64,000 nt of DNA from Angiostrongylus vasorum (GCA_018806985.1 JADANN010000086.1:43501-107500), one strand, 5' to 3'; positions 1 to 12,340 are shown, numbered from the stretch's first letter. Translations and numbers: made by a program. Notes: a model not told the origin generated them from the sequence alone.

Positions 1-210
1 GTGAGAAAGACCAAAATAGGAAAGAAAACATCGTCAGGGCTGATGACGTCTAATGAGAAAGACCAGAATTTAGAAGCATTACGTATTCAGCATCATGAAT
101 TGGCGATTTTGTGGGTGTTTCGAACTGGTGAGATTTAAAAACAACAGCTATTTCTCATGTTCATTTATCTAAAAACGAGAGTGATGCAATGCAATAATAC
201 ACATTTCTTG

Positions 211-455
211 TTAACTGTTTATTTACTGCCTATTACAATTTTTGATTTGGACTCTCTGATCAATCCCGATGACGAGTGATTTTTGATGGCGCTGATCGAT
301 AGAACTAGCTTGGACACAGGCGAAACGAAGGACTAGCATGGTGTGGTGGTGAACGCGTTAGCTCCCGGAAAGGGGAAAAAGAACGCGTTCGTTCCCCACC
401 GAAGGCACCCGGTGCCCGGAGTTTTGCAAATAGCTCAGCATCGCTATGGTTTCGT
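211..455 (+). mobile_element. SINE-like repeat, family B
   Basis: Copy of a dispersed short repeat seen again near 14.8, 21.3, 28.7, 47.0, 49.2, 53.8, 54.1 and 62.0 kb. The order is a lead ending in a gene-sized 'atcaatcccgatga' block, then a tRNA-like stretch (GGTGTGGTGGTGAACGCG, then a GTTCG-type box), then a tail reading 'gttttgcaaatagctcagca'. The ORF that can be drawn across it (343-537) is just a frame through the repeat. A Pol III origin is inferred from A-box and B-box resemblance, which is clearer in the 47-kb copy. Confidence 0.6.
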
Positions 456-539
456 CACACAGTGGTTGGTTCGACCCCTGCTCTGGAGAGCTATCTCATA
501 CTTCCCAAGTCGATATTCTAGTAGCAAAATTATCTGAAT

Positions 540-1296
540 AAAAGCTTCGTTTAACCCAAAAAGTCCTTGCGTGAATCACTGAATGCTTTTGGAGAGCTAT
601 CCCAATACTTTGAGGCGAAAATCAATTCGAAGAGCACTTATCGACATTTGTTAGGACCGAGGTCCTAGTGCAGTAGCCGGATGCACATGGAAAGTAGATG
701 TTTTTTTTAAAGCGTTAAAAGGAACAAAACGTCCAAATAAATGAATGAAGTGCTAGTATGAGCAATTCTTCATTGGCTCCTATGTTTCCCCGAGATTTTT
801 GACATAGCATTTTGCCAAAACGGTTTTCAAGCCTAGAAAAACTTCGATATGTTCATTTGAAAATCCAGCTATGACTGATCTTACGAGAAAAATTGCCGCC
901 ATCCTTCTAGGAACCTGGCAGCATAGGCGGCAGCCATCTCTTCTGTCATACAGGTCAGTGGTGGTGACCAACCTCTACACCACCTTATTGCAGTTGTTCT
1001 AGAACTTAAGAAAGAGAAACTTTGTTGATCAGCAGAATACCAGTCAAGTAGATATTAATCTGGAATTTGCATAACCATCTAAGCATACTAAGAGGCAGTT
1101 TTTTTAAAACACGAGTGATCATTCCGAGTGTTTTTCTCATGAACCAGGCAGACCTGAGCTGGATCTGACCTAGCTCGGATTCTGAGCGAAAATATCACAC
1201 GCGTTCCTGGTTAAGAACATTTCGCTACGAAGATAAGCCACCGGTATTCTCGAAGCTCTACATTCCCCGACTACGATAAGGTGGTAAATTACAGAG
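540..1296. other. no gene recognised
   Basis: AT-rich sequence without a long open frame, splice-site pair or recognised repeat. Confidence 0.5.
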
Positions 1297-1678
1297 GTAC
1301 TTACTTGGATACTTGGATGGCCCATCTTCACTGGTTGTGCGGGCCCCTAGCATAAATTCCATTCTCCGGAGATTTTCTGATTTGGCCATCGTGGTTAAAC
1401 TGAAGTCTGGAGGACAACCTGGCCAAAGTCTGCTCAAGTCGTCACCACTACAGGCGGTTGCAGCCCTAGTGGATCAGAGGGAGATTTACCACCATGCGAC
1501 TGGTTTGATACCAGGGCGGTAGTGAATCATGGTATTGGTTTACTCTTAGCTGGGTTTCATGATGGGAACGCCGGTCTCCTCATTAACTTGGGAGACCCTA
1601 CCGGGGGAAATAACCCCCACTGTATATTGCAGCCCCACACTCAAGAACACTTCCCAGTCACGATGAGGGAGTAAACTT
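1297..1678 (+). mobile_element. dispersed repeat, family C, full-length copy
   Basis: Repeat of about 390 bp that begins 'acttggatacttggatggcc' and ends near 'gatgagggagtaaac'. Full-length relatives lie on the opposite strand at 27151-27546, 39043-39432, 58196-58570 and 60165-60552, and 5' fragments at 45458 and 52145. No protein is encoded. The internal blocks, such as 'tctggccatcgtggttaaac' and 'ggtttactcttagctggg', are shared by copies. The first bases resemble the C-box of 5S rRNA, but a convincing A-box plus B-box pair is not seen, so the class (SINE or MITE) is open. Confidence 0.7.
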
Positions 1679-2004
1679 TTTGGAAGGAATCACAGAAGTA
1701 ACAAGTGAAATTGTTATTTAAAAAGCCAAAAGTGTTTCATATAATCGATAATTCCGCTAACAGTGTAAAGCGACGTGATCACAGACTTTTCATTTGTCTC
1801 TGAGTTTCGGCATCTTCACTCAAAAAAAAACGCCTACAAAGACAATTAGTTAATTAACGACATTAACTTTTGACATAGCCACCAGTCTACGGGCTCAGTT
1901 ATATTGGATAGTATTTCTGCCATTCGTTGTTATCGCTTTTTAGAAGTATGGAAAATTCCTTTCTTCGGTTGTTTCTTATTTTTCGAGGTAATGTTAATAG
2001 TAAG

Positions 2005-2289
2005 GCACGCGTGTGGCGCAGTGTTCTTAGGCGCCCTGCAACACACAAGTGGAGTCGATCCCAGCGCCTATGGCCAACCAAGCATTCCATCCCTCCGGGG
2101 TCGGCAAATTGGTACCAGACTTGTGTGGGAGTATAGTGGCACTGGCTCGATGCATCGGTAGGCCACCGCGAGTTATTGTAAAGGACAGATATGCATTCAA
2201 TCACCTCCAAACGATGCTTAATGAAGTCGAATGCATGGCGGATCCCTCAGGGATTGATCAACGCCGAGAGCTTTATCCTTTGTCCTTTT
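2005..2289 (+). mobile_element. tRNA-headed SINE, family A, full-length copy
   Basis: Well preserved copy of the commonest repeat here (about 285 bp). The head has an A-box match (TGGCGCAGTG, 2012-2021) and a B-box-like GGAGTCGATCCC (2051-2062), spaced as in a tRNA gene. Next comes a central domain around 'ggggtcggcaaattggtacc', and then a unique tail ending 'gccgagagctttatcc'. Such SINEs are transcribed by RNA polymerase III and moved by a partner LINE's reverse transcriptase (family knowledge). The tail does not match the 3' end of the RTE at 18.8 kb, so its partner is not evident. Confidence 0.75.
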
Positions 2290-4491
2290 AATGGTAATAG
2301 TTGATAAGTGCATGCTTCCAGTCCCCTAATACAGTTTCTTATCAACTGTTGATGATCTGCTCATTGTGTTAGGCTGTGCCCGATCAGTCGACCAACTAGG
2401 CTTCTACGAATCCACCCTAGATTTGGTAATCACCAGCAGATTTTGATTCTACTCCTTTATTTATTCACTGGTAGACTTTTCTTTTTGGATACTTTTTTCC
2501 TTATTTTCTTCTTACGACATACTTCTTTTTACTTCCAAAGGAGGGCGCTCGAGTGGCATATTAGTGCTGAGCGGTGAAATTGGTCTGGTGGTCAGCGCGT
2601 GGGAGCGTTCGATTGCCTCACGTTCGTCGGCTTCCAATTGTTATACCAAATGAAGAACTAAACTTAAACATCATTACTTCGTAAAATAAGGGAATCATAG
2701 TTTTGTCTTCGCTTATTTTTTCTCTGGTTTTTCACTTTCTTTTCATTTGTTTCTCTTCCTCCATCTATTCCTCTAACAATGACACAACGTTTCCAATGTT
2801 CTTTAAGGATACTCAATACGATACATAATTTAAATTGAAGCCATCACTTAAGCCTTCACGGAAAGTTGTGATCATCGTCTAATAATCAATTAACTTCCCT
2901 TTATTAGTTCACAATACGAGAACTGGTCAATATTACTGCCACAATTTTTTACTATTAAAATGTAAATAGTCAGTTCGTACATCTTTTAATGACTTGCTGT
3001 ATAGCACACGATCGATCCGGTGAGCACGATGGTCGACAGTATAGGAATGCTTTAGAACCCTGTTTACGTAGAAAAAAATTCTCGACCACATAGGACCAAT
3101 CTTGGCGGGAATGACGGCAAGTGATGACAATTCCTTCAACTTTGTCCGACAGATGAACTGAATGTATTTTGTATTTTCTTCTCTCCCTGTCATTAGTTTA
3201 TCGCCATGCCGTCGCCTTTTTTGTTTCCCTCTTTTCCTCAGCAGGTGTGTTGACGGGGGTTTGGAGCATGCACCGGAAATACCATGTTCTAGGAAGTTCA
3301 TGTTCCTAGCAGGTTATCTCAGTCAAAAAATGTTTTCATACTTTCGCTCTGAGTTCGAACTAGAAGTGAACCTTCACGCCGTTTTGGAACAAGTCTTTAA
3401 CAAGACCTCATTCCGATCCACGTAAGTCAACGCCTATCGATAGTGTCGACTACCTTGGAACGCCTTCGTAGAACTATCTAGGCACTCCTAAGAACCATTC
3501 ATTAATTGGTTACCTAATTACTCAAAATCAATTAAATACCTAAAAATCAATCGTTAGTCACCGGTCAATTTTTTTGAAAGTGTTCTTGCCCACGGATTCG
3601 TGAAGTACATGCACAAAAGCAGGTAAAAAAATTGTTTTTCCTTCGTTTAGAATCGAAAACTATCTGAAAAAAAATAAGAAGCATGATCAATTTTGGTGTG
3701 TACCGTTGATACGGTCAAGAATCTCTTCAGAATAAGCGCTGATTCTCCCATTTTTATCTCCCTTTCCTCATTCCACTTTTCTGTTTCCTTTCTATCCTCC
3801 CGCATCTCTTTCCTTTTCTTCACAAGCTTATTCTGTTTGCGGCGATTTTTCACCTTTTAAAATTATTGTGAACTATCGCAAAATTGACTTCAATAGCAGC
3901 AATAGCGACAATTTGGCGCAAATTAAAATAATACCAAATATCTGGTAAATCCTCTGCATTCATCAACTTGGCACCTTTTATGAGCTCACTGAAGCGTTAA
4001 GTATGTGAGTTCCACAAGTCGGCAACACTGATTCCGAAACGATGGAGTGCTTAATTAAGCACGAGTAGGTGCAGAACTTTGGACTATTGATGTAGTCACA
4101 TTTCTCAATTACATTGCGCTTCATTGCACATCATAAGTACAATATTGGCTCGAATACATTTCATTTTCCAGTGATCACAAAGATCATTCAAGTTTGATTT
4201 GTGATCGAACATTGCTCGATATGTCCAGAGGAAGATGCTTAAGAAAATGTCATATCATAGCTTACGTGGATATTTATATGGCTCGCTATCACCTGTAATG
4301 CATACCACAGCTGCTCTTTCAATCGTTTTATCGTTTTGCACCCATAATCTCTTAATCCATGAAAGTAGCCCGGTTTGGATGTGGTCTCGACTGCGGATCC
4401 ATGGTACTAGGAAGCAGAACTGTCGTTTAAAACACTCATTCAGAGAAAATTGTGAAGCTACTATAAGTTTTTTTTTATATAAACTATCATC
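2290..4491. other. no gene recognised
   Basis: Open frames such as 2933-3301 (-) and 4235-4591 (+) lack codon character, splice context or recognisable domains; the latter runs into a family D repeat. No RNA gene was seen. Confidence 0.5.
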
Positions 4492-4690
4492 AAATCCACT
4501 GTGTGTGCGGATCCCAACACTTCTTGCATTGCATTTGTTTTTCCTCGCGTACTGCTGGTCAAGTCGATTTACCTTGCAATCGTGGAGATAGCCGAGCTAA
4601 GGCGTTGCCGTGGTTTGAGGAAAGCGTTGGTGGAGTCGAATCATCCCTTTCTTCCTGATGGACTGCACCACTAACCATTGCTCTACCCCT
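4492..4690 (-). mobile_element. SINE-like repeat, family D, shortened copy
   Basis: Shares the family D order: 'gcggatcccaacacttcttgc', a cytosine-rich middle, 'gtggagatagccgagctaag', and a head at the high-coordinate end whose reverse complement resembles a tRNA A-box. The internal part is deleted relative to the copies at 10.0 and 41.5 kb. Confidence 0.6.
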
Positions 4691-5126
4691 CACCATAATA
4701 AATTTAGAGGGTGAAAAGTGTAAAGCAAGACCACAGACCAATCTGTTAGGTACGCACCATATTCATTAAAAATCGTCCACGTGATCAAACGCTTATTTAA
4801 CCTATGGAATAACTTACGACCCTATCGATGTATCAAGTCAGTTTTTTATAAGCGTTCCGGACAGGTCTGGTAAAGATTTTCTGAAAGCGAGTACAGCTAG
4901 CCCAAGTAACTGAACCACTAACCCAAGGACTGAACCATTAAGTACATGCATTGCTATGCATCTACATCTAATGCGCTACACGCTCCCTTAACAGAAGACT
5001 ACTCCATGAAGTAACCGAATCTTCTGTCCAGAAAAAAGACATTGGTGCCGCTACTTTGACCATATACACTCTTGAAGAGCTTGATTAACGAATGGATCGT
5101 TTTTTCGATGAATACAGAAAATAAAG

Positions 5127-5440
5127 AACATCATAAGAAAGTCACGGTCGTTCTTTGCGTTCGTCATGCAAGCGGGGAAGCGGCCTATTACTGAAACGAA
5201 TAGAGTTCGTACTTGAGTTCGTCCATTTGTTTGAAAATGATAGCCGGATGCCTGAATATCACGACGACAAAGACCAGAAACATCATGTGAACATCATGGT
5301 TGTTCTTTGCACTCATCAAGCAAGCAGGGAAGCGGCGTCTTCCTGAAACGAATAGAGTTCCTATTTCCTACTTGAGTTCGTCCATTTGTTTGAAAATGAT
5401 AGCCGGATGCATGAATATCACGACGACAAAGATCAGATGC
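5127..5440. repeat. two-unit tandem duplication, period about 152 bp
   Basis: Two units share long near-identical runs, including 'cgtccatttgtttgaaaatg' and 'atcacgacgacaaagaycag'. The first starts near 5127 and the second near 5289. They differ by scattered substitutions and a small insertion ('cctatttc'). The short open frames drawn across it in several phases come from this duplication and are not treated as genes. Confidence 0.8.
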
Positions 5441-5589
5441 CTGAAGCTTTGCATTGGGAGCACTGGAAAAAAAAAGCATGGGAGGCTTCTGTGACGGGAT
5501 TCACATTCGAAAAGTACTCCATATATCAGGTGCATTTGCATGCCAATATCTTTTATGTGAGAATGTCTCATTAATATCGTGCTGTATCA

Positions 5590-8500
5590 TGAAGATTTCT
5601 AGAAATATTCTAGGAAATCTTTTTGAGGACTTGAACATTATGATCATGAAGACAGAGGATAGCATTCAATGTCATTACTCTAAGTCTTAAACATGGCGAA
5701 TATTGCAGCAGATTGCACTTTCAGAATACAACCTGTCATCAAATACCGTGCTGAAACAGCATCTCATTAATTCGTTTCGTTGCCTTAGATCTGTCATCCA
5801 CTACGGTCTTAGGATTTGCACTTTGGTTCAGCTCCTTGTTGAGTAATTCGTCCTTTTCATTAATGTGGCTGAATGTTGGTCCCATTGATTCTCTCTGAAA
5901 CCCTGGGATGGGTCTGCCAGGGCGTACCGTGGTCATCCCCACAGTTAGCCGCCGGTTTCTTTAAATCGGAGAGTGTATCCTCTGATTGCAGTGCTAGTTT
6001 TTCTAATATTTCACGGATAACAGACACATATAGCACAAAGTTGGGTGAAGTACTTTCATCCTAAAGCCGGTGTGGCAAAGTGCAAACATATTGCGGAAGC
6101 GGTACGTAGCTATTGAAAGACAACTTACGACAGCAAGTGATTTCATAGTACCAAAGATGAGGGTAACCTTAACGCATCAGTGGTTATTAGATCAGTGGTT
6201 TACGCAATATGCGATAGTGTTAATATTATTTAAATGAATGGGGGGAGCTAAAAAACTGAAGTCTACGATGTGAGATGAAGCGAGAAGGTGAAGATTGTGA
6301 CATTAAGTAGTGCAAGGCAAGGATAAATATCGCCAGTAGCAAACACATCTAGCATGGGAACGTGTGGTGATGTAGAAAAAAGTGACTTTTCGAGAGAATA
6401 GTTACTATAAGGTTAACATTCTCCTAAATAGTCATATGTGTATAATACTACTTCGAAAATTTCTTCACTAACACTTTGCTCTATCCATGAGCTTACCCGG
6501 GGTTGACATAAAACTTTTATTAGGTAAGCGCTTCGACGTCTTCCCTTTCCTTGGAGTGCAGGATTGATCCGAGCGGATCGTCTACATAGCGTCCTCCTTG
6601 CGATATGAGACTTCGGAGTCACATTGGAACGAGTCTTCTGGAGTGGAATAGCACTAAATGAAGCTATCACAATCGGCACTGCCTTCTGTACAAAAGAATT
6701 TGTTCACTGATTGGCCGTGTTGATAAAATTTTTGTTTTCTGTCCGTACAATCCATCCACTAGCAGTCGGTATTAGACTAGTTAGCGCATAATGATGGACT
6801 ACTCTTCCAAACTGAATTTCACTTAACTTTGAAATAAATAATCAGTAGTACCTCTAATATCCTTGAGCAAGCTCGTGTTGGCTTAATCTTCTAAGGAAGT
6901 GACGGGATAATATTTTGTTGTACTCATGAGCTTGGAAAAGAAAGCTGTCCGAAACAAAACCGCGTAAGCTCACAAAATTATTTATTACTACTGACAAGAT
7001 TAAATGAAAATTGGTTCCCAAGACTGACATTCTATTATCTTCGGAATCGACCCAAAAAATGAACAGAAAGAAGGAGTGTCTTGTGATCACGCGTGACCTG
7101 ACCTCATACCTCAGGCTAATTTTTCCTGACCTGAGCCAGGCACATTCCCGACCCACGTATGACTGTGCGGCTGGTCTTCAACAATAACTGGAAGGGTAGC
7201 AAAGAACGACGCGGTGAGTGTTTAAATGAAGCTGTTTATTATGCGAATGGAAATTTACGTATCAGGTTTTCTGCTGAAGTAATGAAAGTGTTTGACCACT
7301 CACCGTTACGTCAGCCAGTATTGTATTGAGCAAATCGTGCTGTGAACCTCTTGTATGCTCATGAAGAAAACAGTGAATGAGAATCGGCTTGTAAAAATTC
7401 TTGTCGTTAAGTCTTAAAACATAGTGGTAATATTGAGAATTTCATTCTTTCCTTACAAACTTTCTATGGGAACTCTAGAATTTAATCAGTAGATTTTCCC
7501 TCTTTTCTTTCGGTTTCTTTCTCTTTTCTTCGTACATTTAGTTTTTTTTCCCATTAACACAGTTTTTTCTTGTTATCTTTTCCTAGAATTTCTGCGTTTT
7601 TTTCCATATTCTTCCGTGTTTTTTTTTCTTTCTCGTCATTTACTAAGTCACAAAGCGTACTTCGCTATGTGACGTCATCTTTTTTAAGGCTTTTTTTTTC
7701 CGAGGTCTAATGAATCTTTATTGAAAAACGAACATCCTTGTTTTCTTCTCCCCTGATTTTTTTCTTCCTTCATTCTCGATTGCTTTGACTGAAAAAAAAG
7801 AATAGTTCTATTTCTTCTTCAATCTTCTGTCCTTCCTCTTCCTCTTTTCCTCTTTTTTTCATTCCATGTCCAAAATTAGTTGAACGTGAAAGCCGTTATA
7901 AAATTAGGTTACTTTGTTCTATGAAACTGTTGTTGATGATGATGAGAGAATTATTTCCGGCTCATTGAATTAATAATTGGTTATTATTACCATGAAAAAA
8001 AATCTCTGTGTATTTTTATTTGTTCCTGTCGTCGTTTTCCACCTATCATCAAGTTTATTATCGTCTTATGAAGTTTTACCTACGACTCCTACTTCTTTTT
8101 TTCATTTGTTCCTAGTCTTCATCTATTGTTTTTCTTTATTCTCTTCTTTTCCTTTCTCCTTGTTCCTTGCTTTTCACTCATTAAAGACTACTTAATTGGG
8201 ACTTTCTTGATTTCAAAGTAGGACTTCATTTCGTTTGGTTAGTTAACGAGGAAGAGACATAGAGAGAGAAAGAAAGAGAAAGAAAAATGTCAAAAAAATG
8301 GAAGAATGATGAAGCCAGGAATTCTTTTTGAAGCAAGAATCGGGTAGATCAGTCATATTTCATTTTTTTTCTAATTATGTCATCATCACATGGTGACTCG
8401 ACATCATCACTAATTTATTGTCTCAATTGTCTCCATCAACGGTCTCGTGGGACCCGACGAGTTGACATGAATTGGAAAAAAAGCAGCCGATCGTGTACTT

Positions 8501-8600
8501 CATTCACGACCTTAATGTTCATGGGTGGGATAGTTGTCAAACCATATCATTACTTCTGATTTCATATCGGTCTATTATTTATTTATTTTAAATGAAGCGT
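5590..8600. other. no gene recognised; T-rich tract and weak repeat traces
   Basis: Holds a decayed SINE-like trace around 5770-5960 and a long pyrimidine-rich tract at about 7490-7870. The open frame at 6854-7156 (-) contains a short block ('gttaaatgaaaattgg'-like) also seen near PLE remnants at 29.97 and 34.35 kb, but no domain. Confidence 0.45.
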
Positions 8601-8850
8601 CATCACATCTACTGTGCGAATCTTAGCACTTCTTTGCAATCGATTCGTTTTCCTCGCATTCATCGTCTACAGTAGTCTTCAAACATTTCGTGTGCTGTTT
8701 CGGTTACTGTTCGAAAATTTCGCCTTCTTTATGAATGCCGTCGATTTTTTGTCGAGTCGACTATGCTTGAAATCCTGGAGATAGCTGCGCTAAGGGACTT
8801 CCGCATGAGTTGGAGGAGAGCGTTGGGCCGGACGTCGAATCAGCTTAGTA
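8601..8850 (-). mobile_element. SINE-like repeat, family D
   Basis: Matches the family D body from 'cacatctactgtgcgaatc' through 'tcgtctacagtagtcttcaaac' to 'ggagatagctgcgctaaggg'. The tRNA-like head expected at the high-coordinate end is missing or too decayed to see. Confidence 0.65.
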
Positions 8851-8870
8851 TCTGGACAGACAGCGTATTA

Positions 8871-10017
8871 CCTAAACTCCTTCAGATGTTCCTAGCTAAT
8901 GAGAAAAAAATTGGAAACTAGAAGGTTGAAAACCTCTGTACCTTTCGATCCCATATACCACCATAATACCCTAATCTCTATATTTGTTTCGTAGATGATC
9001 ATCAACAAAACAAGAGCCACAGCCGCCACATTTTTTGACCATCGCGGCAAGTAGATTCGCGCACTTGGTACCATAAGCGATGTCTTAACAAATACAGCTT
9101 TAGTTGTCGAAATTCTTCAGAGCTGATTATTTTTAATGTTTTGGTGATCTTTGGTCATTAGCATTTCTTCGGAATGTTTTTTATACTAAAATTTTAAGTC
9201 GTAACTTAACTCTCCACTTACCCTATGCGTGATTCCGGATGAAAACATCTCAGTGTTTCTTCGGTGACCGTCGGGCCAATAGAACCACGTATCCATTGCT
9301 GTGTGCGTTGTAGCTTCCGTCAGTTCATGAACACCATCTCCGCCACGATGACGTGGTTAATTGGCATCGGAAAAGATGGAGATGAGCTTCCTGTATACAC
9401 TTCAAGTTCAAGGGTGCTCGTTTGTTCTTCGTTTAATGGAATTGACCAGTTCATTTTATTAAAAAGTTAAGATCACATCTATAGAGAATGTTGAGTTCAT
9501 TAAAAGATTACTAGTCTTTTTTCCCTAAAAATTATTTGTAACCCAAAATGACATAAGGTTAAGCTGTCGAATTTTTCTAAAAGTTTCGATCAGATTCCAA
9601 TCGTTAGTCTTCGTTTGTTTATGCTTTTTTCCAAGAGCCTTTGAAGCGGTTTCGAGTACTTGGTGAGATCACATTCCCTACAAATCAACGATCATCAGGT
9701 CTTTTTTAATAAAATCTAATATTTATTCACCAGGTTTATGTAAAGTTAGTAAATATATTTTCCAAAATTGTTCCAGGAGTTCTTTTTTGGGCTAATAATA
9801 TCATCGTCACTAATATACCTTGAAATTAAACTTATTTTTGAATTTGTGTTGGCGTTGTACTTATCAATACGCCGAAAGAAAAAAGCCTCGTGTTCCTCAG
9901 TGTGTTCAATTATGCTCGCTGAATTCGTTAATCAAGTTTCATCTCGAATCGGGGAAAAAACCGCTAGCCTAGCTCGGATTCATCATATCCTGTCCCAGCT
10001 TTTTTCTACAAGACCCG
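8871..10017. other. no gene recognised
   Basis: AT-rich. The 175-codon frame starting at 9768 runs straight into the family D repeat and has no independent support. Confidence 0.5.
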
Positions 10018-10340
10018 CCTTCACATTTACTTCGCGAATTCCAGCACTTCTTACATTCGATTCGTTTCCTCGTATCCAGCATCCACGAAGGTCTTTGAAC
10101 TTTTCGCGTCGGGGTCGGCTGGTGCTTGAGGATTGTCGTCTTCTTTATTTGAATGCGGGTGGAGTCGATTCTATAGCCGAGCTAGAGCGTTCCTACTTAG
10201 ATCCAGGAAGTGAGTGGGATGGATCCGAACAAGTCCGGTGCCAATTTCACAATCCCGGAGGGATGGGAGGCTTGGTAAGCCCTGATCGGGGGTAGAACTA
10301 GCACAATTCTCGTGAAGGTGTCACTTCCACTGTTCCACTG
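10018..10340 (-). mobile_element. SINE-like repeat, family D, near full length
   Basis: About 320 bp. Body and head are both visible. Read on the - strand, a tRNA-like head (from the high-coordinate end) with a GTTC-type B-box is followed by the central domain shared with family A ('gggattgtgaaattggcacc' region), then the family D tail with 'aaagttcaaagaccttcgtgg'. The long + strand frame crossing it is fortuitous. Confidence 0.7.
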
Positions 10341-10694
10341 TTCTCCTTGGCCCCTATTCCATGTTTAAATAGAAAATATATAAACCCCCCGAGAAAGCCA
10401 AATGATTGACATTGGCGCTCTTCCCTTAGGTTCATATCTGTTATTAATAATCTCGTTCGTCATCGACTGACTCGATTTGAAGCTCCAATATAGTCTCCGT
10501 TTGTCCACGTGGTGAGTTGGAGCTTCTCAGTAAGCCTCGGTCTCTCAAGATTAAGCGACAAACGTTAAATAATTTGAATAAGGATGTTTAGATATAAGCA
10601 GAATTCGGAACGCCAGGTCGGCTTCCAACCCGTGATTACCCTTGCTTGGCGCTTGCGTGTTACCCACTGTACCAACTCAACCAGTTTTTTTTAC

Positions 10695-10802
10695 TATAGC
10701 GGTGCTATCAGCAATCACCCGTCAACGAGAAAGATCTGGGGGGAAAAAAAACCGGCATTAGACTCAATTAATCTGATGCCGAACTCGAAATCACAATGTC
10801 TC
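10695..10802 (-). mobile_element. SINE-like repeat, family B, fragment
   Basis: Only the 'catcagcaatcacccgtcaac' block and the neighbouring 'gatctgggg' block of family B remain. Confidence 0.5.
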
Positions 10803-10844
10803 AACTTTTACTAGTCTTAATAAAATTTAGGACACAATAAATCG

Positions 10845-11390
10845 TATCACCATGTGGAGATTTGCACATGTGGAGATTCACGGTCGACCTTCGACTGACA
10901 GGATTCAGATCCATCAACAAAAAAGATACGGGATATATTCACTATAGCTCGACTCCAAATCGACAGCATCAGAAATATTTGCATAGTTTTTCGATAATGT
11001 GTGTTCCAGGTTCACCACATTGTGGGTGTCCATGTAGATTTTTAAATAACTGAGTTGTCCCTCATATCAGTAAGACTGATTATAGAATGTGAAGGAGATC
11101 CATACTACAGACCGAGCGTTATATTCCCCACACATGAGGAATCCGTAATACATTGGTGGCTTGGCGTTTGAAATCCACGTGTTGAGGTCTGTGAAGCTGC
11201 ACATCCACCACATGAGGAAGGTTCGCGGGTTCGCGTAGGTGTTTGAATTGAATGAGTTCCAGATCTACCGGGTTTAGAAGTCCATGAAGATTCTCGAGTA
11301 ACTGTAATATGTCATCATCACACGAGTGAGATCCTTGACAACTTGCGACTAAGCTTGAGAACCCGCACGTGTAGGAGTACATGGTTTTTT
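10845..11390 (-). repeat. diverged duplicated block with protein-like - strand reading
   Basis: Two stretches, about 10850-11060 and 11119-11385, share an order of blocks on the - strand. 'cagttatttaaaaatctaca' in one matches 'cagttactcgagaatcttca' in the other, followed by similar spacing to a 'cacatg' end. The second is open for 87 codons and reads like protein (short blocks QLLENLHGLLNPVDLEL and HVDFKRQATNVLRIPHVWG). The first is interrupted. No family was recognised. It may be a decayed gene pair or an unknown repeat. Confidence 0.4.
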
Positions 11391-11599
11391 TATAAATTAT
11401 ATTTCACCTGTTAATAATTTCTACATTTGGTGCATCCTATTTATGGCACTATAATTATAAGAATATTTCATTACCACGATCATATGACTATGTTAAATAA
11501 CTATATTATAATCACATGGTCAAATAACCAATTATTGCGCTTCAAAACTCTCTGAAAGATGGGCCATGCTTTCTAGACCCTCCTTGCTGCAAACATCGT

Positions 11600-11715
11600 A
11601 GAGTTGATTGTAAATTTGTGTACCCTGGAGGATTCAAGGCTTGGTGAATCCTGATCGTTGGATCGAACGACCACATGAGTGTTCCAGGAGATCTCTAACC
11701 GCTGCACGCCTACAC
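11600..11715 (-). mobile_element. tRNA-headed SINE, head and central domain only
   Basis: Reverse complement starts with a tRNA-like head: an A-box-like 'gcgtgcagcggttagaga' followed by a very good B-box 'gtcgttcgatccaacg', then 'caccaagccttgaatcctcc' of the shared central domain. The tail is missing, so it cannot be placed in family A or D. Confidence 0.6.
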
Positions 11716-12114
11716 ACTATATAGTAGTAAACGACATCATACAACAAAAGTATTAATGAAAAATTGAATGATGAGGAGAAAAAAAATTATCTGTCAATTT
11801 ACTAATGAATCTGTTACGATGATGTCAATGCCGTTTTGAGAATCACACAGCGAAACGAATTCCGGGTTTTCTTCTCGTTTCTTAATTGAAGTAGGTGTCG
11901 ATGAAAAAAGAGAATGCACGACTTCTCTTATGAATGAAACGAAGCGCCTAACAAAACTTTGAAACGTCTAAACGTTGTAATTGGTTTTTTTTTCGTTCTC
12001 TCACTCCTTTTCCTTCTATCGGTTAAAGCAGAGAACGGCCATACACATAGAACGACCTTATACATACACTATACACACACAAGTGAGGAACACAAATAAT
12101 ACACACATCTGTTC

Positions 12115-12340
12115 ACATTGTTGAGCTTACGCGAGGTTGATATGAGATGTTCATCTCGCTAACATTCCGACGTCTTCGTCTTCGTCTTCGTCTGAGCCGA
12201 CTATCTCCGTGGATGGTCCACAGTTGTTCCTCTTCTCGATGTAGCGTCTTCGCATCGCATCAAACCAGATCTTCCTCATCAAAGCAGCTCGAATGAGCCA
12301 TACTCACCCGACGACGCTCTTTTATACAGGGCGGTTATTG
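12115..12340 (-). mobile_element. PLE-associated terminal repeat, decayed hammerhead-like motif
   Basis: Nearly identical in block order to 33735-33960: 'ttgagcttacgcgaggttga', a motif at about 12157-12197, 'gatggtccacagttgttcct', and 'ctcttttatacag'. The motif corresponds to the hammerhead-like element described at 44268-44301. Its core is altered (the U of CUGANGA is replaced) and helix II is replaced by an expanded GTCTTC run, so it is unlikely to cleave. Assignment to PLE rests on similar motifs next to PLE coding remnants elsewhere in the window. Confidence 0.5.

Noticed and set aside
9768..10295. 175-codon open frame on the + strand
   Set aside because: Starts from a non-ATG codon, runs into a family D SINE, and has no domain or splice context.
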